Shown here piece after piece: positions 26,239 to 34,777 of a stretch of DNA of 64,000 nt. The position numbers were made by a program, and so were the translations under genes. Origin of the DNA: Natronosalvus halobius (GTDB lineage Archaea > Halobacteriota > Halobacteria > Halobacteriales > Natrialbaceae); NCBI RefSeq assembly GCF_024138145.1, contig NZ_CP099997.1:2108001-2172000 (forward strand), read 5' to 3'. Under the pieces are notes generated by a model, which saw only the letters and a program-made list of their open reading frames with translations, was not told the origin of the DNA and ran no database searches. Each line of letters starts with the position of its first letter. Position 1 is the stretch's first letter.

Positions 26239-26964
26239 TCAGTCTCCGTCCGTCCGGTCGACCTGCAGCGTCTCCTGACCGATGAAGCGCGGGCGCTCCT
26301 CGATGGCGAGGAAGTTGTCCACATCCTCGCGGGCCTCCTTCGCCTTGCCGCGGTCGGGATCGTAGTCGCGCGAGCCCTCGCTCCCGAGGGCGTCGTAGAG
26401 CGCCTCGAGGTCCTCGAAGTAGAGTTCAGCAATGCCGTCGAACTCCGCGTTCTCGGGATCGGCGGGGAGGACGGTCGCGTAGCGGGCGACCCCCTCAATC
26501 TCGCGGGCGATCGGCGTATGTTCGTTCTGCCAGTGGTCGACGAACTCCTCGTGGGTCATGCCCTCCTGGCGGACGAGGAACGCCGAGTGCTTGTACAGGC
26601 CCGTCGTGTCCCCGTCGGTCTCGTCTTTCTGGACGATTTCCTCGCCGATGAATCGGGGGCGACCCTCGAGGTCGAGGAAGTTGTCTACGTCCGCACGGGC
26701 CTCGGCGGCGACCTCCTTCGTCGGGTCGTAGTCCCGGGAGCCGGAGCTACCGAGCGCGTCGTGGAGGTCCTCGAGCGTCTCGAAGTAGAGTTCGGCGAGG
26801 CCGTCGAACTCGGCGTGCTCGGGTTCGGTGGGGAGCACGGTCTGGTAGCGGACGACGCCCTCGATGTCGCGGGCGATGGGCGTGTGCTCGTTCTGCCAGT
26901 AGTCGACGAACTCCTCGTGGCTGAGGTCGTCTCTCCGGACCAGCAACGCGACGTGTTTGTACAT
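26239..26964 (-). CDS. Protein with two tandem EthD-like (dimeric alpha/beta barrel) domains
   Basis: 241 residues consisting of two near-identical halves. Each starts YKHxAxLVR, continues HEEFVDxWQNEHTPIA and ends RPRFIGxE; the repeats begin at residues 2 and about 123. The pattern R/W-x-x-H..(A) belongs to the EthD family of ferredoxin-like fold proteins, normally one domain per chain acting as a dimer. This protein is therefore a covalent pseudo-dimer. Role unknown; EthD-type proteins are linked to ring modification or degradation of ethers. Upstream partner of the HD gene, 3-bp spacing. Confidence 0.8.
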   Translation of the reverse strand: MYKHVALLVRRDDLSHEEFVDYWQNEHTPIARDIEGVVRYQTVLPTEPEHAEFDGLAELYFETLEDLHDALGSSGSRDYDPTKEVAAEARADVDNFLDLEGRPRFIGEEIVQKDETDGDTTGLYKHSAFLVRQEGMTHEEFVDHWQNEHTPIAREIEGVARYATVLPADPENAEFDGIAELYFEDLEALYDALGSEGSRDYDPDRGKAKEAREDVDNFLAIEERPRFIGQETLQVDRTDGD

Positions 26965-27203
26965 ACGTCTCGAGAGACGGCGCGTTCGCTCAAAAAAGGT
27001 GAGGAACCGCGGTCAGGGTTCGGCGCTCCCGCGGGTGGGGTCGGGCGTGGCGCGGCCGGAGGTCGGGGGTCGGCGACCGGGCGCTCCCGCGGTCGTCCGA
27101 TCGACGAAAACGAGGCTCGAGACCGGCCGGTAGGATTAACCCCGTCGCGCTCGGCTTCTCGAGCGAACGCCGCGGCGACCAGCCCCGGCACGGTCCCGAG
27201 ATC

Positions 27204-27971
27204 ATGGCCCGTACCGCCCTCGTCCACCTCGTCCTCTTCATCGCGGTCGTGAGCGTCGCCACCCTCGCCGTCGGCGTGCTCGTCACCGAATCCGGCCTCT
27301 ACGCGGACGCCCTCGAAGACGAGAGTGACCGCGAGCGCGCCGTCCTGGAGACCGAACTGACGATCGTCAACGATCCCGAGTCGGGCGCGACCTACGACGG
27401 GAACGGAACGACCACGGTGTACGTCAAGAACGTCGGCGGAAAGACCCTCGAGCCGAGCGACCTGGAGGTCGTCCTCGATGGCGAGTACGTCACCGCACCC
27501 GAAACCAGAGTCGTCGACGGCGACCGCTGGCGCGAGGGGACGGTCCTCGAAGTGACGATCGACCGCCCGCTCGAGCGGGGCGATCACCGCGTCGCCGTCT
27601 CCCTCGACGAGGCGTGGGCGACGCTCGAGTTTGCCCACCGCGTCGTCTTCTGGCTCGACAGCCAGCCACCCGCGACGTGTTCGGCCGACGAGTGTACCGT
27701 CAACGCCAGCGAGGAGACCCTGACGCTGACGATGGGAACCGATCCCGTCGAGGAAGGCGTCGACGTGACCTACTCGCTGAACGACTCCGCGGATGAAAAC
27801 GTGACGCTCGAACGCACCACGGGGACGACGGACGCAGGCGGCGAGAACGCCACCGTACTCGACTTTAGCCCGCTGGCCAACGAGATCAGCGTCTCTGAAT
27901 CGGTGCTGGTGACCGTCGACGCGGGCTGGGATACGCAGACGCTGGTCGTCCGGATCGAGTCCGAGGGGTGA
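27204..27971 (+). CDS. FlaG-like exported protein with N-terminal anchor
   Basis: 255 residues. An N-terminal hydrophobic helix (about 6-28, LVHLVLFIAVVSVATLAVGV) is followed by a beta-rich domain with TTTVYVKNVGGKTL and a DGEYVTAP turn, as in archaellum protein FlaG/FlaF and related pilin-like proteins. A further domain of about 100 residues with two Cys follows. No other archaellum genes are nearby, so it is probably an orphan surface protein. Several NxT/S sites could be glycosylated. Confidence 0.65.
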   Translation: MARTALVHLVLFIAVVSVATLAVGVLVTESGLYADALEDESDRERAVLETELTIVNDPESGATYDGNGTTTVYVKNVGGKTLEPSDLEVVLDGEYVTAPETRVVDGDRWREGTVLEVTIDRPLERGDHRVAVSLDEAWATLEFAHRVVFWLDSQPPATCSADECTVNASEETLTLTMGTDPVEEGVDVTYSLNDSADENVTLERTTGTTDAGGENATVLDFSPLANEISVSESVLVTVDAGWDTQTLVVRIESEG

Positions 27972-28049
27972 CGATCTTCGCCAATCACGGCGTTCGTGAC
28001 TGCCACCTGCTTGCAAAGCGGTTATTCGACCGGCCGTTGAGCGTTACCT

Positions 28050-29582
28050 GTGCGACTCGTCCAGCTATCGGTTCCAGAGGGAAAACTCGAGGCCGTCCGC
28101 AAGGCCCTTGACGAGGACGAACTCCCCTACGTCGTCACGGACGAGACCAGCGGCCGCGGCCACGAGGCGCTCGTCTACATTCCGCTGCCGACGGGGATGG
28201 TCGAGTCGACGCTCGATACGCTGCGCGCCCGCGGCATCGGTGAGGACGCCTACACGGTCGTCGTCGACGCCGAGACGGTCATCTCCGAGGAGTTCGATGC
28301 GCTCCAGGACGAGAACAACGGCGGGGACGTCGAGTCCGAGCGCATCTCGAGACAGGAATTGCGGACCGAGGCCACCGAACTGACGCCGCCGCTCGACGTG
28401 TTCGTCGTGATGACGGTCGTCAGCACCGTCGTCGCCACGGCAGGACTCCTCCTCGACTCGGCGGCCGTGGTCGTCGGCTCGATGGTGATCGCGCCGCTGA
28501 TCGGGCCCGCCCTGGGCGCGAGCGTCGGCTCCGTGATCAACGACGAGGAGTTGCTCGCCACGAGCGTCAAGTACCAGCTTCTCGGAGTCGTCCTGGCGAT
28601 CGTCGCGGCGGCGGTCTTCGCCTGGCTCGTCAGGCTGGGGAACATCGTGCCGCCGGGGCTCGCCATCAGCGGCGTCGGCGAGATTGAAGAGCGCCTCACC
28701 CCAGACCTGCTCTCGCTGGCCGTCGCGCTCGGGGCCGGTGTCGCCGGCGTGGTGAGCATCACGACGGGCATCTCTGTCGCTCTCGTCGGGGTCATGATCG
28801 CCGCCGCCCTTATCCCGCCGGCCGCCGCGGCCGGCATTGCCATCGCCTGGGGCGAACCGATGGCCGCCGTCGGATCGACCGTCCTCGTCCTCGTGAACGT
28901 CCTCTCGGTGAACCTCGCCGGACTCCTCACGCTCTGGTACGCCGGCTACCGACCTGAACGACTCTTCGATCGCGGCCTCGCCGAACGTCGCGTTCGCAAA
29001 CAGGTCGTCGGCCTGATCGTCGTCGTCCTGGTGTTCTCGACGTTCCTGGGTGGGATCACCTACTCGAACTTTACGACCGCTACCTTCGAGGACGACGCTC
29101 GGACCGAAACCCAGGAACTGCTCGAGCAAGAGCAGTACGCGGCTTACGAACTCATCGCCCTCGATATCGAACTCACCGACGACTTCCCCTTCCGCGGGCC
29201 CGAACGGGTGATCGTCACCATTGGTGGCCCGCCCCAGGACGCCCCGATCGGCATCGCGACCGACCTCGAGGAACGCATCTCGGCACAGACCGACGACCCC
29301 GTCGCGGTCACCGTCCGCTACGTCGACGTCATTTCCCTCGGTCCGGAAAACGACAGTGACGAGGAGACGACCGACGGCGACGGGGCGGGTGCCGGTGAAG
29401 ACGGGACGACGTCGCTTCAGCAACCGACGTCGCTCGAGGTGCACGAGTGGACGCGAGAGAGGACCCGAGAAGTGGGAGTCGATCAGCGATCTCGAGACGG
29501 CAACTCCGGCTCGTACCCGATGGCGTCGACGGCGGCCTCGAGCACCGCGTCGACGTTTTCGCCGGTCTCGACGCTCATGTAG
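28050..29582 (+). CDS. DUF389 (TIGR00341) family membrane protein
   Basis: 510 residues from GTG at 28050. An N-terminal ferredoxin-like part (about 1-110, RLVQLSVPEGKLE) precedes six hydrophobic segments with the family block DSAAVVVGSMVIAPLIGP and the motif ITTGISVALVGVMIAAALIPPAAA. A soluble C-terminal domain follows. The last 30 residues run antisense into the GTPase gene with a 100-nt tail-to-tail overlap and look less protein-like, so the frame may be shifted near the end. Function of the family is unknown. Confidence 0.82.
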   Translation: MRLVQLSVPEGKLEAVRKALDEDELPYVVTDETSGRGHEALVYIPLPTGMVESTLDTLRARGIGEDAYTVVVDAETVISEEFDALQDENNGGDVESERISRQELRTEATELTPPLDVFVVMTVVSTVVATAGLLLDSAAVVVGSMVIAPLIGPALGASVGSVINDEELLATSVKYQLLGVVLAIVAAAVFAWLVRLGNIVPPGLAISGVGEIEERLTPDLLSLAVALGAGVAGVVSITTGISVALVGVMIAAALIPPAAAAGIAIAWGEPMAAVGSTVLVLVNVLSVNLAGLLTLWYAGYRPERLFDRGLAERRVRKQVVGLIVVVLVFSTFLGGITYSNFTTATFEDDARTETQELLEQEQYAAYELIALDIELTDDFPFRGPERVIVTIGGPPQDAPIGIATDLEERISAQTDDPVAVTVRYVDVISLGPENDSDEETTDGDGAGAGEDGTTSLQQPTSLEVHEWTRERTREVGVDQRSRDGNSGSYPMASTAASSTASTFSPVSTLM

Positions 29583-30451
29583 AAGTCGGCCTCGACGTCG
29601 CGTGAGCGGTCGGCCTTGTTACAGACGGTGAACACCGGCAGGTCCGCGAACTGCTCGGCGATGGCGTCGCGCAACTCGAGTTGGTCTGCGATCGGGTAGC
29701 CACACGCCTCGCTGGCGTCGACGAAGACGAGGACGCAGTCGCCCAGATGCTCGAGGGCGCTGACGGCCTGGGACTCGATCTCGTTTCGCTCCTGTGGCGG
29801 CCGGTCGAGCAGCCCCGGCGTGTCGACGATCTGGTGGCGGATGTGATCGCTGGTGAAGTGACCCAGGCCGATACCCCTCGTCGTGAACGGGTAGGAAGCC
29901 GTCTCGCCGCGGGCGTTGGTGACGGCGTTGACGAACGAGGACTTGCCGACGTTGGGGTAGCCGGCGACGACGATGGTCGGCTCCTCCGGGTTGATCTCGG
30001 GCAGGTCCCGTAGGTCGTTGCGCGAGTCGTTGATGTAGCGCAGTTCGTCGTCGACCTGCTCGACGATGTCCGCCAGGCGGGCGAACGCTTGCTTGCGGTA
30101 CTTCCTGGCCGTGTCGACGTCAGTCTTGCGCAGCCTCGGCTGGTACTCCTGGTGGATCTCGCGGGTCTTTCGGCTGGCCCACATCACCTCCGAGAGGCTC
30201 TGGCGGAGGCGGTCGACGTCGACGATGGCGTCGGCCAGTTCCTCGTAGAACGGGTGGACGTCGTACTCGAAGTCAGGCCAGGAGGTGACGACGTTCTCGA
30301 GGTTGTCCGAGAGGATGTTCGCCGCCGTCTGGAGCATCGACTGCTGGGCGTCGAGTCCCTTCTGGGCCCGACCGGCCCGTGAGGCCCGGGAGAACGCCTT
30401 GTCGATCAGCTCTTCCGACGTGGGCGTGGTCGGAAGGTCTTCGAAAATCAT
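29483..30451 (-). CDS. NOG1-family GTP-binding protein
   Basis: 322 residues from ATG at 30451; an in-frame ATG at 30457 adds two residues. G-protein motifs: G1 GYPNVGKS (164-171), G3 DTPG (210-213), G4 NKAD (278-281). The N-terminal helical bundle (1-150) is typical of NOG1, a GTPase acting in large-subunit ribosome assembly. A minus-strand ttttaag box at about 30474-30480 supports a leaderless start at 30451. Convergent overlap with the DUF389 gene. Confidence 0.9.
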   Translation of the reverse strand: MIFEDLPTTPTSEELIDKAFSRASRAGRAQKGLDAQQSMLQTAANILSDNLENVVTSWPDFEYDVHPFYEELADAIVDVDRLRQSLSEVMWASRKTREIHQEYQPRLRKTDVDTARKYRKQAFARLADIVEQVDDELRYINDSRNDLRDLPEINPEEPTIVVAGYPNVGKSSFVNAVTNARGETASYPFTTRGIGLGHFTSDHIRHQIVDTPGLLDRPPQERNEIESQAVSALEHLGDCVLVFVDASEACGYPIADQLELRDAIAEQFADLPVFTVCNKADRSRDVEADFYMSVETGENVDAVLEAAVDAIGYEPELPSRDR

Positions 30452-30622
30452 ACCCATACTAGCCCCTGGGAGCTTAAAAGGTCGTTCGATACGCGGCGGT
30501 CGCTCGCGAGCGGTGCGGTCTCGAGCGATTCGCTCTGCCGCAATCGCCGCGGGCCTCGAGTTCCGGACCGAACAGTCGGTTCCGGCGGACGATATATGCG
30601 CCTCGAGCCCCTTCCTCCCGGT

Positions 30623-30994
30623 ATGACCGACTGGCATGCAGCCGGAATCGGCTTCCTCACGATTGTCGTTCTGAGCGTCTTCGGCGTCGTCGCCCCCGGC
30701 CTCGGCCAGCTGACCGCGGGACTCGTCGGCGGGTTCGTCGCAGGCTACCTCGCCGGCGGCGGCCTCGGCTCCGGGTTCTGGCACGGCCTGCTCGCTGGCT
30801 CGCTCGGGGGCATCATCGCCGGTGTAATCCTGGCGCTCGTCGTCGCCGTCGCGGGCTTCGCGCTCGGTCCCGTCGGCGCCGCCATCTCGAGCGCCGCTGG
30901 CGTGGGGATATTCCTCGTCGCCCTCGTCCTCGCCATCGTCATGGCGCTCGAAAGCGCCGTCGCGGGGGCACTCGGGGCCGTGCTCAATCCCTGA
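30623..30994 (+). CDS. DUF5518 family membrane protein
   Basis: 123 residues from the ATG at 30623; upstream in-frame codons add a non-conserved extension. Four hydrophobic, Gly/Ala-rich segments with the family motif TAGLVGGFVAGYLAGGGLGSGFWHG split over two helices. Common in haloarchaea, function unknown. It is divergent from the NOG1-like gene and convergent with the amidase gene. Confidence 0.8.
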   Translation: MTDWHAAGIGFLTIVVLSVFGVVAPGLGQLTAGLVGGFVAGYLAGGGLGSGFWHGLLAGSLGGIIAGVILALVVAVAGFALGPVGAAISSAAGVGIFLVALVLAIVMALESAVAGALGAVLNP

Positions 30995-31024
30995 GGCGGC
31001 TTCCGGATCCCCACCCGGGTCGCT

Positions 31025-32101
31025 TCAGGCCGTCTGCAGGTAATCGACGACCGACCAGCCGACGGAGCCGTCGTTCCACTCGATGTGCCACCACTGGTAG
31101 CCGTCGCCGGTCTGTGGCCCCTGGGTGACGACACCGCGGGTTCCCCCGGGAACCGTCGAGCGAACGCCGTTGGAGACGCTCGGCCCGGAACGGACGTTCA
31201 GATCCGTCGTCGACTCGACGCGCGTCCCGTGACAGAACGTGGGGCAGGCCTCGAGCCAGGGTTCAGCACACCAGGCCCAGACGTTCTCCGCGTGGAAGTG
31301 CAGCCCCCACCAGGTGTAGCCGTCGGCGGACTCCGGCCCGTTGATGACCCGGCCGGCAGACCCCTCGGGCATCGTCGCGACGATGGTCGAGTCGGTACCG
31401 GGCTGTTCGCGGGCGTTGAGGTTGGCCGTGGTGTGGACGGCCTGGTCCATCTCGAATTTGACACCTCCGCCGCCACCACCGCCGCCGTCGCCCACGAAGT
31501 CCATCAGCCGCGATCCCGACCAGTCGGGTCCTGGACAGGCCGTCGCGTTCGAACTCGAGCAGTAACTATTGGTCGGCGCGTGGCGGTGTTCGATGATTCC
31601 GCCGCTCGCGTTGCACGGCGCCGACATCGACGTGTAGTAGTTTCTCGGGATGTCGTAGGTGTCCGCCAGGTAGTCGATGAGGGCCGCCGAGCGCTGGTAC
31701 ATCGTGTCCGAGATGTACCCCTGTGATTCGGTCCACTCGTGTTCGATACCGATCGCGCTCGAGTTGAAGCCGCTGGCGTGCCAGGCGACGTTCGACTCGT
31801 CGACCATCTTCGTCGTGTGGCCGTCCGAGTTGCGGATCACGTAGTGGGCGGAGACGTTCGCATCGGGGTTCTGGAACCAGCTGATCGCGCCCGAGTACGA
31901 CCCGACCGTCGTATGCACGACGATCCAGTTGATGTCGTCGACACCGCGGTCTGCCCACGAGTAGTTGCTCGAGTCCGCCGCGACCCAGCGATCGACCGGT
32001 TCCTCGGCCGCGAGTGCCGACGTGCTGGTCGCTGCAAGCGATGCCGCGCCGCCGACCGAGAGGCCAGCCGCTTTCAGGAGTGTTCGCCTGTTTGCATCCA
32101 T
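31025..32101 (-). CDS. Tat-exported N-acetylmuramoyl-L-alanine amidase with two SH3 domains
   Basis: 358 residues from ATG at 32101. A Tat signal (NRRTLLKAAG, then a hydrophobic stretch ending ALAAEE) directs export. The Amidase_2 domain spans about 35-203 with putative zinc ligands His63 and His172 or His174, the CPGPD block at 189-193 carrying the third ligand, and Glu120. A poly-Gly linker (206-213) leads to two bacterial-type SH3 domains (about 220-285 and 300-358), each with an LN(A/V)R core. These enzymes cut the amide bond between muramic acid and the stem peptide of bacterial peptidoglycan, which archaea lack. A minus-strand AT box at about 32127-32132 favours the 32101 start over ATG 32113. 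Confidence 0.9.
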   Translation of the reverse strand: MDANRRTLLKAAGLSVGGAASLAATSTSALAAEEPVDRWVAADSSNYSWADRGVDDINWIVVHTTVGSYSGAISWFQNPDANVSAHYVIRNSDGHTTKMVDESNVAWHASGFNSSAIGIEHEWTESQGYISDTMYQRSAALIDYLADTYDIPRNYYTSMSAPCNASGGIIEHRHAPTNSYCSSSNATACPGPDWSGSRLMDFVGDGGGGGGGGVKFEMDQAVHTTANLNAREQPGTDSTIVATMPEGSAGRVINGPESADGYTWWGLHFHAENVWAWCAEPWLEACPTFCHGTRVESTTDLNVRSGPSVSNGVRSTVPGGTRGVVTQGPQTGDGYQWWHIEWNDGSVGWSVVDYLQTA

Positions 32102-32126
32102 ACTGTCTAGCATATAAGATAATGAA

Positions 32127-32132
32127 ATAAAT
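32127..32132 (-). promoter_or_regulatory. TATA-like box of the amidase gene
   Basis: The stretch from 32114 to 32150 is strongly AT-rich. A minus-strand TTTATT lies about 26 nt before the ATG at 32101, the spacing expected of a leaderless haloarchaeal transcript. Confidence 0.45.
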
Positions 32133-32288
32133 AATTTTTGTTTAGTCAGGTATAGGAATTTTGGGCACACGTCCGGTATCGAGTGCCTGCCGGGGCTTGG
32201 GGAGACGCTATCGACGCACGAGGACGCTCCCGCTGACGATCACCTACCATTATACGACGGCGCACGTACTGTCCGCCAGCGAAAACGC

Positions 32289-32792
32289 ATGTTCGACGAG
32301 ATCATGGAGAAATTCGAGGGGTCGCCGAGCCAGCAGGCGGTCATCCGCCTCCTCCTGGAACGAGGCTTCTCGGTCAACGACGAGGGCCGGGTCGTCTCGG
32401 GCGGAATCGAGATCCCCAACACGGGCATCGCTCGCGAAATCGACGTCGACCGGCGCGTCGTCGACTCGACGACGGACGTCATCCTGGAGGACCCCGAGTT
32501 GCGACGGATCTTCCAGAACATCTCGCAGGTACCGAGCCTGATGGATCTGGCGCCCGTCCTGGACCTGACGGTGCTCTCGGTCGAGGTCGCTGACGCCGAA
32601 CAGGAAGGGATCGTCGCCTCGGTGACGAGGATCCTGGCCGACCACGGCATTTCGATCCGCCAGACGATTAGCGAGGATCCGGAGTTCACCGACGAACCCC
32701 GCCTCCACCTCGTTACCGACGAGGACCTGCCGGGCGAGGTCATCACCGACATCCGCGCGCTGTCGTTCGTGCGCTCGATCGAGTTGCAGTAG
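32289..32792 (+). CDS. ACT-domain regulator of amino acid metabolism
   Basis: 167 residues. A helix-turn-helix-like N-terminus (about 10-60: QQAVIRLLLERGFSVNDEGR and EIPNTGIAREIDVDRR) is followed by an ACT domain (about 98-167: LTVLSVEVADAEQEGIVA, then ILADHGISIRQTIS). The family is a haloarchaeal putative transcription regulator that probably responds to an amino acid. It stands alone, 118 bp from the amidase promoter region on the opposite strand. Confidence 0.82.
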   Translation: MFDEIMEKFEGSPSQQAVIRLLLERGFSVNDEGRVVSGGIEIPNTGIAREIDVDRRVVDSTTDVILEDPELRRIFQNISQVPSLMDLAPVLDLTVLSVEVADAEQEGIVASVTRILADHGISIRQTISEDPEFTDEPRLHLVTDEDLPGEVITDIRALSFVRSIELQ

Positions 32793-32950
32793 TCCTTCGA
32801 TCCGTCGAGTTCCGGACCGCCTCGAGTCGTCGTTTCTGTGTGCCGATATTGCTATAGAAGGGATGCTTATACAATACAAAAAGTATAGTAAAGACAGGCC
32901 AGCGAATCGGAAACCGTTCGTTATTCACCGCTGCACTCGAAGCCCCACGT

Positions 32951-34486
32951 ATGGACCGACGCAGACCGCCACAGACCGAGGAAGGCTGGTACGTGCTACA
33001 CGACTTCCGGTCGGTCGACTGGGACGCCTGGCGAAACGCCCCGGAACGCCGGCGCGAGCGCGCGCTCGATGAGGGCATCGACTACCTCTCGAGTGCGACG
33101 TCCCTGACCGACGTCGACGCCGAGGAGGGTGGTTCGGCCGTCTTCTCCGTCATCGGCCACGAGGCCGATTTCATGGTGCTTCACCTCCGGCCGACGATCG
33201 CCGACCTCGACGCCCTCGAGCGCCGCTTCGAGGGGACGGCCCTGGCCGAGTTTACCGAGCACACCGACTCCTATCTCTCCGTTACGGAGGTCTCGGGCTA
33301 CATGTCCGAGGAGTACTTCGAAGAGGGTGGAAAGGCGGACTCCGGCATCGCCCGCTACATCGAGTCCCGCCTCGAACCCGAGATTCCCGACGCCGAGTAC
33401 GTTTCCTTTTACCCGATGGACAAGCGCCGCGACGCCGAGTGGAACTGGTACGACCTGCCGTTCGACGAACGCGCGGAGTACATGTCCGGCCACGGTGACA
33501 TCGGTCGGAAGTACGCCGGTCGCGTCACCCAGATCATCTCCGGAAGCGTCGGCCTCGACGACCACGAGTGGGGCGTGACGCTGTTCGCGGACGATCCGGC
33601 CGACATCAAGGAACTGCTCTACGAGATGCGGTTCGATCCCTCGAGTTCGCGCTTCGGAGAGTTCGGCCGGTTCCGCTTCGGGCGGCGGTTCGCGCCCGAA
33701 AACCTGGGGGCACTCCTGGCGGGCGAGCGAGTGTCGCAAGAAGTAGACGACGGGCACGGGCACGGACACGGCTCGAACCACCACGGCGAGGGCGGACGCG
33801 GCCATCACGATCACGGCTCGAGCGGTCACGGCCGTGGCAAAAGTGGCGACTCGAGCGGCCACGATCACGCACACGGGAGCGACGGCGGAGACGACAGCGA
33901 CGTCCGCGACGAACTCGAGGACCTCGGGGTCTACGCCGGGAAGCCCCACGGCGAGGACGTCCACGCGGTGGTGCTCTACTCCGCCGCCGACGTCGACGAC
34001 CTCTTCGAGGAGGTCCAGGGCCTCCGGGCGAACTTCGATCACTACGACAGCCACGTCAAGACGGCCGTCTACGACGCCGAAGGCGACGGAGGCGACGAAG
34101 CCGCCGTCGTCAGCCTCTGGGAGACCGAACGCGCCGCGAACACGGCTGCTGGCTTCCTCGGGGACCTCCCCGACGTCGTCCGACAGGCGGGCGACGACGG
34201 CGACTCATGGGGCACGATGGGGATGTTCTACGCCGTCGAACCGGATCACCGCGGGGACTTCGTCGGAACCTTCGAGGACGTCGGCGACGCGCTCGCGGAC
34301 ATGGACGGCCACCGGAAGACTACCCTACTAGCGAATCTCGAGGACGAGAACGACATGTTCATCGCCAGCCGCTGGGACGCCCGCGAGGACGCGATGGCGT
34401 TCTTCCGCAGCGACGCGTTCGCCGAGACCGTCGAGTGGGGCCGCGACATCTTGACCGAACGCCCACGCCACGTGTTCCTGGCCTGA
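32951..34486 (+). CDS. pitA: PitA: chlorite-dismutase-like haem protein fused to a monooxygenase-like domain
   Basis: 511 residues. Residues about 1-240 are a chlorite dismutase-family domain (GWYVLHDFRSVDW start, VSFYPMDKRRDAEWNWY, a block matching coproheme decarboxylase HemQ/AhbD-like proteins). A His/Gly/Asp-rich linker (about 265-317) joins an antibiotic-biosynthesis-monooxygenase-type ferredoxin-like domain (about 320-511). This fusion is known in haloarchaea as PitA. The Cld-like half suggests haem binding or haem synthesis; the His-rich linker may bind metal. The upstream spacer (32848-32900) is AT-rich and contains gctatagaa. Confidence 0.88.
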   Translation: MDRRRPPQTEEGWYVLHDFRSVDWDAWRNAPERRRERALDEGIDYLSSATSLTDVDAEEGGSAVFSVIGHEADFMVLHLRPTIADLDALERRFEGTALAEFTEHTDSYLSVTEVSGYMSEEYFEEGGKADSGIARYIESRLEPEIPDAEYVSFYPMDKRRDAEWNWYDLPFDERAEYMSGHGDIGRKYAGRVTQIISGSVGLDDHEWGVTLFADDPADIKELLYEMRFDPSSSRFGEFGRFRFGRRFAPENLGALLAGERVSQEVDDGHGHGHGSNHHGEGGRGHHDHGSSGHGRGKSGDSSGHDHAHGSDGGDDSDVRDELEDLGVYAGKPHGEDVHAVVLYSAADVDDLFEEVQGLRANFDHYDSHVKTAVYDAEGDGGDEAAVVSLWETERAANTAAGFLGDLPDVVRQAGDDGDSWGTMGMFYAVEPDHRGDFVGTFEDVGDALADMDGHRKTTLLANLEDENDMFIASRWDAREDAMAFFRSDAFAETVEWGRDILTERPRHVFLA

Positions 34487-34490
34487 TCGC

Positions 34491-34676
34491 CTAGATCCCC
34501 GCCTCGGGCGACTCGTCGTAAAAGAAGTAGCCGGCGACCCCCGCGAGGCCGAGCACGAGGGTCACGAAGGGCCACTTTCCGAGTTCTCTGTCCGTGAACG
34601 TCGCGTGAACCGTGACGAAAATCGTGAGTCCCACGTGCGCAGCGAGCGTCGCCGCGAGGAACGTCTGGAGGTCCAT
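34491..34676 (-). CDS. Small two-span membrane protein (61 residues)
   Basis: Two hydrophobic helices (about 6-26 and 36-53) around a charged turn TDRELGKWP, with an acidic C-terminus DESPEAGI. This pattern, start to stop, is typical of small conserved haloarchaeal membrane proteins. It is tail-to-tail with pitA, 4 bp between stop codons. Function unknown. Confidence 0.65.
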   Translation of the reverse strand: MDLQTFLAATLAAHVGLTIFVTVHATFTDRELGKWPFVTLVLGLAGVAGYFFYDESPEAGI

Positions 34677-34777
34677 TGCTCGCAGGTTCGACCGCGAGCG
34701 GATAGGAATGGTGATTTCGACTCGATGAGCACGACGAGAGGGAAAAGTACACCACGATCCACCCTCGAGAGTCGTGT

